A stretch of DNA of 6,425 bases from CAZCYE01 sp964502775 (GTDB lineage Bacteria > Actinomycetota > Acidimicrobiia > IMCC26256 > PALSA-555), in contig CAZCYE010000084.1 of assembly GCA_964502775.1 (NCBI GenBank), forward strand, positions 1 through 6,425. The letters run 5' to 3'. The stretch's first letter is position 1. Each line of letters starts with the position of its first letter. The notes under the pieces are model-generated. The model saw only the letters and a program-made list of their open reading frames with translations, was not told where the DNA came from and did no database searches. The translations under genes were made by a program, and so were the position numbers. Below are positions 1 through 4,509 of the stretch, one piece after another.

Positions 1-1
1 C

Positions 2-346
2 GAACGCATCCCGGTGAAGATCGCGATCCTGAACAACGCCTACCTGGGCATGGTGCGCCAGTGGCAGGAGCTGTTCTACGAGGAACGCTACAGCGAGGTG
101 TACCTCTCGCCCGACCTGCCCGACTACGTCGGTTGGGCCGAGGCGATGGGCTGCGTGGGGTTCCGGGTCGACAGCCCCGACGACGTGGCGCCCACCATCG
201 AGAAGGCCAACGAGGTGGACGACCGGCCGGTGGTCGTGGACTTCCGGATCGACTACCGCGAGAAGGTCTACCCGATGGTGCCGCCGGGGTCATCCAACGA
301 CGAGATCATCGTCGATCCCGCGCACGATCCCTACGGCGAGCGGTGA
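2..346 (+). CDS. ilvB: Acetolactate synthase large (catalytic) subunit, C-terminal 114 residues
   Basis: This is the 3' end of a gene that begins before the window; the reading frame is open from base 2 and stops with TGA at 344-346. The enzyme is ThDP- and FAD-dependent and condenses two pyruvates to 2-acetolactate, or pyruvate with 2-oxobutyrate, in the cytoplasm as the committed step of branched-chain amino acid synthesis. The visible part is the end of the C-terminal ThDP-binding domain. The Asn-Asn pair (bases 41-46) closes the GDG...NN cofactor motif. It is followed by YLGMVRQWQELFY, the family signature; its Met, Val and Trp (Trp at 61-63) correspond to the sulfonylurea-herbicide contact residues of plant enzymes. 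Family large subunits are usually about 570-630 residues, so roughly a fifth is seen. The ilvN start follows 11 bp after the stop, as expected for an ilvBN pair. Catabolic or other ThDP enzymes are unlikely given this motif and neighbour. Confidence 0.96.
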   Translation, partial: ERIPVKIAILNNAYLGMVRQWQELFYEERYSEVYLSPDLPDYVGWAEAMGCVGFRVDSPDDVAPTIEKANEVDDRPVVVDFRIDYREKVYPMVPPGSSNDEIIVDPAHDPYGER

Positions 347-357
347 GGGGCCCGATC

Positions 358-879
358 ATGGATCACCACATTCTCAGCGTGCTCGTCGAGAACCGCTTCG
401 GCGTGCTCACCCGCATCGCGGGGCTGTTCGCGCGGCGCGGCTTCAACATCGTGTCGCTCGCGGTCAGCCCCACCGAGGACGAGCGCTTCTCCCGGATGAC
501 GATCGTGGTGGACGCGGCCTCGACGCCCCTCGAGCAGGTGACCAAGCAGCTCAACAAGCTCATCCCGGTCATCAAGGTGACCGAGCTCACGCCCGACGAG
601 GCCATCGAGCGTGAGCTCATGCTCGTGACGGTGCGGGCGAGTGCCGAGGCCCGCTCCCAGATCACCGAGCTCGCGGCGATCTTCGAGGCTCGCATCGAGG
701 ACGTGGGAACGGAGTCGCTCACGATCCTGGCCGCGGGCGCACCCGAGAAGCTCGACTCGATGACCGACCTATTGGGCCCGTTCGGCATCGTGGAGCTCCA
801 GCGCTCAGGGCGGGTCGCGTTGGCCAAGCTCGCCCGCCGCCCGGCCCGGCTGCGAGCGGTACGTTCCCAAGGCGTGTGA
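358..879 (+). CDS. ilvN: Acetolactate synthase small (regulatory) subunit
   Basis: A 173-residue regulatory subunit that binds the IlvB catalytic subunit, raises its activity and carries feedback inhibition by valine. Residues 3-77 form the N-terminal ACT domain, beginning HILSVLVENRFGVLTRIAGLF and continuing RRGFNIVSL. Asn12, Gly15 and Asn30 match, offset by one, the Asn11/Gly14/Asn29 positions where E. coli IlvH mutations give valine resistance, so valine sensitivity is expected (inference). Residues 84-157 are the second, ACT-like C-terminal domain ending in a TGRVAL-like segment, here RSGRVALAKLARR. The last 16 residues are basic and variable. The length is normal for the family. The ATG at 358 is preferred because a GAGGGG ribosome site (345-350) lies 7 nt upstream and because HILSVLVEN is the usual amino end. 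The same frame runs open upstream into ilvB, but that part is shadow sequence. ilvC begins 61 bp downstream. Confidence 0.97.
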   Translation: MDHHILSVLVENRFGVLTRIAGLFARRGFNIVSLAVSPTEDERFSRMTIVVDAASTPLEQVTKQLNKLIPVIKVTELTPDEAIERELMLVTVRASAEARSQITELAAIFEARIEDVGTESLTILAAGAPEKLDSMTDLLGPFGIVELQRSGRVALAKLARRPARLRAVRSQGV

Positions 880-894
880 CTACGGTTTCGATGT

Positions 895-918
895 CGGCGG
901 CTGCCCCGCACGCCGCCG
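895..918 (+). other. GC-rich hairpin in the ilvN-ilvC spacer
   Basis: CGGCGGC (895-901) is followed by a 10-nt loop and its exact complement GCCGCCG (912-918), ending 6 nt before the ilvC ribosome site. There is no T-run after it, so it does not look like an intrinsic terminator. In RNA it could set relative stability or translation of the ilvC part of the message, which is inference. A 7-bp GC-only stem can arise by chance at this base composition. Confidence 0.3.
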
Positions 919-940
919 GGCCCCGAGGAGGAGCGATCCG

Positions 941-1969
941 ATGCCCGCGACGATCTACTACGACGACGATGCCGATGTGGCCCAGCTGGAGGGCCGCAAG
1001 GTCGCCGTCCTCGGGTACGGCTCCCAGGGTCACGCGCACGCGCTGAACCTGAAGGACTCGGGCGTCGATGTGCGAGTGGGACTGCGCGAGGGGTCGCGGT
1101 CCTGGGAGAAGGCCGAGGCGGCAGGGCTGCGAGTGGTGACCACGGCCCAGGCCTGCAAGGAGGCCAACGTCATCATGGTGCTGATCTCCGACACCGAGCA
1201 GGCCCGCGTCTACGAGACCGACATCGCCCCCAACCTCGACGAGCGGGATTCGCTCGCGTTCGCGCACGGCTTCAACATCCACTACGGCCAGATCCGCCCG
1301 CCCAAGGGAGTCGACGTGTGGATGATCGCGCCCAAGGGCCCGGGCCACCTCGTGCGCCGGACCTTCGAGGAGGGCGGCGGGGTGCCGTCGCTCGTGGCCG
1401 TCGCCGCCGACGAGACGGGCAAGGCGCACCAGACCGCGCTCGCCTACGCGCGGGCCATCGGCTCCACCCGCGCCGGTGTGCTCGACACCACGTTCGAGGA
1501 GGAGACCGAGACCGATCTCTTCGGCGAGCAGGTCGTGCTCTGCGGCGGCCTCACCGAGTTGATCATGTCGAGCTTCGAGACGCTCGTGGAGGCCGGCTAC
1601 CAGCCCGAGTCGGCGTACTTCGAGACGTTGCACGAGGTGAAGCTGATCGTGGACCTCATCTACGAGGGTGGGATCGCCAACATGCGCTACTCGATCTCGA
1701 ACACCGCCGAGTACGGCGACATGACCCGAGGTCCCCGGATCGTCACCGACGCCACACGGGCCGAGATGCGCAAGATCCTCGCCGAGGTCCGCAGCGGTGA
1801 GTTCGCGCGCGAATGGATCCTCGAGAACCAGGCCGGCCGGCCGGTGTTCAACGCGTTGCGTCGCCGCGCCGCCGAACACCCCATCGAGGAGGTCGGCGAC
1901 CGGCTGCGGTCGATGATGCCCTGGATCGCCGAGGGCCGGGGTCGCCCTCGCGACATCTCGGGCGGCTGA
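941..1969 (+). CDS. ilvC: Ketol-acid reductoisomerase, class I (short form)
   Basis: Converts 2-acetolactate (or 2-aceto-2-hydroxybutyrate) to the dihydroxy acid by Mg-dependent alkyl migration and NAD(P)H reduction, the step directly after IlvBN. The 342-residue length fits the class I bacterial enzyme. Residues 20-30 carry the Rossmann GYGSQG motif (25-30). The loop GLREGSRSW has Arg49, Ser52 and Ser54, where NADPH-preferring enzymes hold the 2'-phosphate, so NADPH is the likely cofactor (inference). His109 in AHGFNIHY is the conserved catalytic-site histidine. The knotted C-terminal domain has the metal ligands Asp192 and Glu196 in DLFGEQ, plus Glu228 and Glu232 in FETLHE. No key residue is missing. 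The ATG at 941 has a strong GAGGAGGAG ribosome site at 925-933, 7 nt upstream. It lies in line with ilvBN and is probably co-transcribed; I see no convincing separate promoter in the 61-bp spacer. Confidence 0.98.
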   Translation: MPATIYYDDDADVAQLEGRKVAVLGYGSQGHAHALNLKDSGVDVRVGLREGSRSWEKAEAAGLRVVTTAQACKEANVIMVLISDTEQARVYETDIAPNLDERDSLAFAHGFNIHYGQIRPPKGVDVWMIAPKGPGHLVRRTFEEGGGVPSLVAVAADETGKAHQTALAYARAIGSTRAGVLDTTFEEETETDLFGEQVVLCGGLTELIMSSFETLVEAGYQPESAYFETLHEVKLIVDLIYEGGIANMRYSISNTAEYGDMTRGPRIVTDATRAEMRKILAEVRSGEFAREWILENQAGRPVFNALRRRAAEHPIEEVGDRLRSMMPWIAEGRGRPRDISGG

Positions 1970-1990
1970 TCGACTCTCGCCGCGTGCCCG

Positions 1991-2029
1991 GTCGCCCGAC
2001 GGTGAGTCGCCCGAACGATGGGTCGCCGC
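1991..2029 (+). repeat. Imperfect 15-bp direct repeat downstream of ilvC
   Basis: GTCGCCCGACGGTGA (1991-2005) is followed at once by GTCGCCCGAACGATG (2006-2020) and a shortened third start, GTCGCC, at 2022-2027. It lies in the 90-bp ilvC-plsY spacer, immediately before the 13-bp array. I assign no function to it; it may be decayed slippage product. Confidence 0.5.
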
Positions 2030-2076
2030 GTGGGTGAGCCTCGTGGGTGAGCCTCGTGGGTGAGCCTCGTGGGTGA
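2030..2076 (+). repeat. 13-bp tandem repeat (3.6 perfect copies) spanning the plsY start
   Basis: The unit GTGGGTGAGCCTC occurs without a mismatch at 2030-2042, 2043-2055 and 2056-2068, followed by a partial GTGGGTGA at 2069-2076. Every unit contains two GTG triplets, a GGGTGA that resembles part of the Shine-Dalgarno consensus, and a TGA. Because 13 is not a multiple of 3, successive TGAs fall in successive frames (2035, 2048, 2061, 2074), so all three forward frames are stopped across the array. The two candidate plsY starts (2060 and 2069) lie in the third unit and at the first base of the partial copy. The repeat itself is directly visible; any role in translation is inference. Confidence 0.9.
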
Positions 2077-2671
2077 TCTGGGGGAGGTCGCGCTGGCGGT
2101 CACCGTCGGCTACCTCGTGGGCACCGCGCCCACCGCGCACCTGGTCACGCGGATCGTGACCCGTGGGCAGCTCGACATCCGCCGGGTCGGCAGTGGCAAT
2201 CCCGGCGGTCTCAACACGATGCGTGCGGTGGGGACCCGCTGGGGTGCGCTCGTCGTGCTCGGCGATCTGGGCAAGGGTGCACTGGCGTGCGTGCTCGGCG
2301 CGCGGATCGGGGGTGATGCGGGCATCTATGCCGCGGCCCCGGCCGCGGTCCTCGGGCACGTGTTCCCGGTCTGGGCCCGCTTTCGGGGCGGCAAGGGAGT
2401 GGCCACCGCGGCGGGCTCGTTGCTGGTGATGGGCCCGCTCGTGCTGGCCGTCGCCGCGTTCGGCGCGGCGCTGGCGGCGATCCCTCGCCGTGACCCGGCT
2501 CGCCTCGCGCGCGTCGCGGTGGTCACGTGGATCGTCGCTGCCGCACTGTGGTGGGCCACCGCGGCACCCGAGCTGTGGGGCCCCGAGCCGGCGGTGGGCC
2601 TGGTGGGGGCGAGCCTGGTCGGGGGCGCGCTCGTGCTCTGGCGCTTCGGGGCCGTCGGTGGCCGGCGCTGA
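2060..2671 (+). CDS. plsY: Acyl-phosphate:glycerol-3-phosphate acyltransferase, integral membrane protein
   Basis: PlsY transfers an acyl group from acyl-phosphate (made by PlsX) to glycerol-3-phosphate at the cytoplasmic membrane, giving lysophosphatidic acid, the first step of phospholipid synthesis. The 203-residue protein has hydrophobic segments near residues 9-24, 62-82, 112-142, 151-170 and 178-197. The three family motifs are present in order: GSGNPGGLN at 44-52, GDLGKG at 68-73 and GHVFPVWARFRGGKGVAT at 99-116. Motif 1 normally ends GATN; here it ends GGLN, an unusual change in a catalytic loop. The start must follow the in-frame TGA at 2048-2050. GTG at 2060 has GGGTGA 9 nt upstream; GTG at 2069 has the same motif 5 nt upstream and would shorten the protein by three residues. 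It follows ilvC by 90 bp and may be read from the ilv transcript. Its stop lies 20 bp from the stop of the convergent small gene. Confidence 0.93.
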   Translation: MSLVGDLGEVALAVTVGYLVGTAPTAHLVTRIVTRGQLDIRRVGSGNPGGLNTMRAVGTRWGALVVLGDLGKGALACVLGARIGGDAGIYAAAPAAVLGHVFPVWARFRGGKGVATAAGSLLVMGPLVLAVAAFGAALAAIPRRDPARLARVAVVTWIVAAALWWATAAPELWGPEPAVGLVGASLVGGALVLWRFGAVGGRR

Positions 2672-2691
2672 CGCTCTGAGGCGCGCGGCCG

Positions 2692-2937
2692 CTATTCGGC
2701 GAGCTCGGCCTCGGCCGTGCGGATCTCGCTCACGATTCGGGTGATCTGCGCCTCGGCGTCGGCCGGCGCCACCGCCGTGCGCTGGAGGTACACGACGCCG
2801 CCGAGCTCTTCCTTGAGGTTGTCGATGCGGCGCTTGGTCTTCTGCTCGTGGACCTTCTCCTTGGTTGCCTCGGCGCCCTCCTTGGCCTTCTCGCCGACGG
2901 TCTTCGCCGCACCCTTCGCCTTGTCGAGCAAGCTCAT
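2692..2937 (-). CDS. Small charged helical protein of unknown function (81 aa)
   Basis: I do not know a function for this protein. It begins MSLLDKAKGAAKTVGEKAKEG, then runs in Lys/Glu/Ala-rich sequence to about residue 45, suggesting a long amphipathic or coiled-coil helix. The second part, LKEELGGVVYLQRTAVAPAD followed by QITRIVSEIRTAEAELAE, looks like a second helical hairpin. It resembles, from memory, a widespread unnamed actinobacterial group that starts MGLLDKAK, has a G-x-x-Y/YxQRT-like core and ends in a helix with a R-x-x-E-A-E pattern; that likeness needs a search. There is no signal peptide or membrane segment, so it is probably cytoplasmic. The ATG at 2937 is fixed by a GGGAGGA ribosome site 6 nt upstream. 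The frame stays open further upstream to about 3327, but that stretch is Arg/Pro-rich and reads as non-coding. It converges on plsY with 20 bp between stops. Confidence 0.8.
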   Translation of the reverse strand: MSLLDKAKGAAKTVGEKAKEGAEATKEKVHEQKTKRRIDNLKEELGGVVYLQRTAVAPADAEAQITRIVSEIRTAEAELAE

Positions 2938-2943
2938 GAGACG

Positions 2944-2950
2944 TCCTCCC
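2944..2950 (-). promoter_or_regulatory. Ribosome binding site of the small helical protein gene
   Basis: Read on the minus strand this is GGGAGGA, ending 6 nt before the ATG at 2937. It is among the best ribosome sites in the window and decides the start against the long open extension upstream. Confidence 0.8.
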
Positions 2951-2955
2951 TCTGG

Positions 2956-2977
2956 GTGCGCGCCCCTCCGGGCGCAC
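2956..2977 (-). other. Imperfect hairpin in the leader of the small gene
   Basis: GTGCGC (2956-2961) pairs with GCGCAC (2972-2977), and two inner C-G pairs can form with one bulged G. It sits 6 nt upstream of the ribosome site of the minus-strand gene, where it could influence translation, or it may simply reflect GC-rich sequence. A further GTGCGC at 2985-2990 offers an alternative partner for GCGCAC, so two mutually exclusive pairings are possible. Confidence 0.25.
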
Positions 2978-3037
2978 GCCGTTGGTGCGCGCGGCCGGGT
3001 CGGGTTCCTGGTCGCGGCGCGGTTGGTTGCGCTGCTG

Positions 3038-3053
3038 TGGGCGCTGGCGCCCA
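3038..3053. promoter_or_regulatory. 16-bp inverted repeat, possible operator
   Basis: TGGGCGC-TG-GCGCCCA is a perfect 7-bp inverted repeat around a 2-bp centre, the usual geometry of a dimeric repressor site. It abuts the weak minus-strand -10-like TAACCT (3058-3053), about 100 bp upstream of the small gene's ATG. No regulator is encoded nearby, and GC-only palindromes are common at this composition, so the functional call is weak. Confidence 0.25.
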
Positions 3054-3101
3054 GGTTACGCGCCGGCTCGAGGGGCCGATACTGCTCGCATTTGGCTCCG
3101 G

Positions 3102-3130
3102 CCTCGATGCCTCGATGCCTCGATGCCTCG
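3102..3130. repeat. 8-bp tandem repeat (3.6 perfect copies)
   Basis: CCTCGATG occurs at 3102-3109, 3110-3117 and 3118-3125, with a partial CCTCG at 3126-3130, and no mismatches. It lies in non-coding DNA between the two minus-strand genes. Perfect short repeats of this kind can vary in copy number by slippage; any regulatory effect is unproven. Confidence 0.88.
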
Positions 3131-3255
3131 GCGGGCTCGAAGCGCCGGGGAGGCCGATGGGGCAGCGGCGCCAAGAGCCTCGCGAAGGACGCGCGGCCTG
3201 CTCGGCAGCGGCCGACCCGGCCCCCCCGGCGATCCCGTTCCCACCGCGACGAGCC

Positions 3256-3280
3256 GAGTCGAGCCGTCACGGCCCGACTC
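3256..3280 (-). terminator. Terminator-like hairpin downstream of the PLP enzyme gene
   Basis: GAGTCG (3256-3261) pairs with CGACTC (3275-3280), and GCCG (3263-3266) with CGGC (3270-3273), around a TCA loop with a single A-C mismatch: ten pairs in all. It lies 43 nt beyond the stop of the minus-strand PLP enzyme gene, the right place for its terminator. No T-run follows on that strand, so it would be a tail-less hairpin of the kind proposed for GC-rich actinobacteria, or only an mRNA 3'-end stabiliser. Confidence 0.42.
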
Positions 3281-3323
3281 ACGCGGTTGTTCGCGTCCAG
3301 GCTAGGCGAGCGTCGCGGCGGCG

Positions 3324-4349
3324 TCACCAGCCGCGCAGGTCCAGTGCCCAGACCTCGGCTACCTCACCGTCGCCGGTCACGAGGTGGAGCCGCTCGTGGT
3401 AGGCGACGGTGGGGTCGATGTGGGCGGGCCACACCCGGATGCGCTGTCCGATCTCGGGCAGCGCCATGGGACCGCCCGGGGCATTGGGGTCGGGCGAGAA
3501 CGTCACGTGCTCGTCGGAGCAGAACCACACGAACGCCCCGTCGATGGCGGGATTGCCATGGTCCATGCCGAGTGCCTTGAGCCCGCAGTCGGCGACCGCG
3601 TACCCGTCACCACGATTCACCGACACCACGGTGGCCTCCACCCACAACGCCTTCCCGAACCCGAGGTCGAGCGCGGCGTAGGCCGTGTCCATGAGCGCGT
3701 ACGAACCGGCCTGGATCTCGGTGGCGAGGGCGTTGCAGTCGAACGTGCCGGTGCCGCCCGCCGAGATCACGTCGCCCCCCACGAGGCGGTGGGCTTCGGC
3801 GAGCAACGCCATGCTCTCGGCCGTCTTGGCCTCCCGCTCCGCCCGGTTGGCCAGACCGACGACATGGCCCTCGTAGCCCATCACGCCGCGCACCTCGAGG
3901 CCCCGAGCGCGGGCGTGGTCGGCCATACGGCCCGCATCGCCCGGCCGGCAGCCGCACCGCGGGAGCCCCACGTTCACGTCGACCACGCACTCGCGCAGCC
4001 CCGCGTGCGCGGCGGCGTCGATCGTGGCCTGCGAGTCGACCGCCACGGTCACGCGGGCGTCGAGCGCGGCCATGGCGCCGAGTCGCTCGGCGTCGAGCAC
4101 CTCGTTGGCGAGCAGGAGGTCGTCGCCCAGGCCCGCGCCGGCCATGCCCAGGACCTCGCGGGGCGTCGCACAGGTGAAGCCGTGATGGCCGTGGTCCCGT
4201 TGGCGTAGCGCCAGACGCGTGGCCTTGTGGGCCTTGACGTGGGGTCGGCACCGGTCCCCGGGGAGTGCCGCGGCCATGGCTGCGAGGTTGCCCTCGAGCA
4301 CACCGGCGTCGACGACCAGGGCGGGGGTGGGCAGCGATTCGACGTGCAC
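3324..4349 (-). CDS. PLP- and metal-dependent D-amino acid enzyme of the D-threonine aldolase / D-serine dehydratase family
   Basis: About 341 residues. It has an N-terminal alanine-racemase-like PLP barrel, beginning ESLPTPALVVDAGVLEGNL, and a C-terminal beta domain. RPHVKAHK (residues 35-42) is the family's PLP-lysine motif, with Lys39 the likely Schiff-base residue. SAGGTGTFD is a glycine-rich, phosphate-cup-like segment. Near the end, WPAHIDPTV has His310 and Asp312 at the paired metal-ligand positions. D-threonine aldolases typically have His-x-Asp there and D-serine dehydratases His-x-Cys, so a retro-aldol reaction on D-threonine-like 3-hydroxy amino acids (giving glycine plus aldehyde) is the better guess; the substrate is not shown. 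The GTG at 4349 is chosen because homologues usually begin five to ten residues before the TPAL segment. A GTG at 4367 or a start inside the adjacent N gap cannot be excluded. It is transcribed away from menB; its promoter lies in or beside the gap. Confidence 0.87.
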   Translation of the reverse strand: MHVESLPTPALVVDAGVLEGNLAAMAAALPGDRCRPHVKAHKATRLALRQRDHGHHGFTCATPREVLGMAGAGLGDDLLLANEVLDAERLGAMAALDARVTVAVDSQATIDAAAHAGLRECVVDVNVGLPRCGCRPGDAGRMADHARARGLEVRGVMGYEGHVVGLANRAEREAKTAESMALLAEAHRLVGGDVISAGGTGTFDCNALATEIQAGSYALMDTAYAALDLGFGKALWVEATVVSVNRGDGYAVADCGLKALGMDHGNPAIDGAFVWFCSDEHVTFSPDPNAPGGPMALPEIGQRIRVWPAHIDPTVAYHERLHLVTGDGEVAEVWALDLRGW

Positions 4350-4371
4350 GGGTGGCGAGCATGCCACCTCT

Positions 4372-4471
4372 NNNNNNNNNNNNNNNNNNNNNNNNNNNNN
4401 NNNNNNNNNNNNNNNNNNNNNNNNNNNNNNNNNNNNNNNNNNNNNNNNNNNNNNNNNNNNNNNNNNNNNNN
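4372..4471. other. Assembly gap of exactly 100 Ns
   Basis: One hundred consecutive unknown bases, the customary placeholder for a scaffold gap of unspecified length. The true distance, and any gene or promoter between the PLP enzyme and menB, are unknown. Open frames that appear to cross it are not real evidence of coding. Confidence 0.98.
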
Positions 4472-4509
4472 CTGGATTCGTGGGAGTGATCGCTCCTAGA
4501 GTTGGGCCC

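Larger units (their letters stand above)
2938..3323. other. 386-bp non-coding stretch between the two minus-strand genes
   Basis: No convincing gene is present. Open frames here exist on both strands, but their translations are Arg/Pro/Ala-rich shadows with no recognisable motif, as expected from GC-rich non-coding DNA. I find no tRNA-like T-loop or other RNA gene. The stretch holds a ribosome site, a leader hairpin, a 16-bp inverted repeat, an 8-bp tandem repeat and a terminator-like hairpin, each listed separately. The promoter of the small gene should lie here; a weak minus-strand TAACCT (3058-3053) could be a -10 element, but no matching -35 is visible. Confidence 0.6.

Noticed and set aside
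61..357. Upstream extension of the ilvN frame by 99 codons
   Set aside because: It overlaps the conserved end of ilvB in another frame, is Arg/Gly-rich, and the ATG at 358 has its own ribosome site and a normal family amino end.
2672..2691. Bidirectional terminator between plsY and the small gene
   Set aside because: Only 20 bp separate the stops, and I see no stable stem or T-run in them.
719..2977. A 752-codon open frame on the minus strand across ilvN, ilvC and plsY
   Set aside because: It is antisense to three clear genes, is rich in Arg/His/Pro/Gly with no family motif, and only its last part shares sequence with anything plausible. Long antisense frames are normal in GC-rich coding DNA.
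3053..3081. Minus-strand promoter with TAACCT as the -10
   Set aside because: The hexamer is weak and no TTGACA-like -35 lies at the right spacing, so it is mentioned only within the intergenic entry.
2938..3327. N-terminal extension of the small helical protein to 211 residues
   Set aside because: The extra part is Arg/Pro/Ala-rich, includes the translated 8-bp repeat, and the ATG at 2937 has a strong ribosome site.
3384..4208. A 274-codon plus-strand frame opposite the PLP enzyme
   Set aside because: It is a mirror of the real gene, His/Gly/Arg/Val-rich, with no motif and no ribosome site.
4483..4498. Short GGAG...CTCC inverted repeat just after the gap
   Set aside because: The stem is only four to five pairs with a tiny loop and is probably chance.
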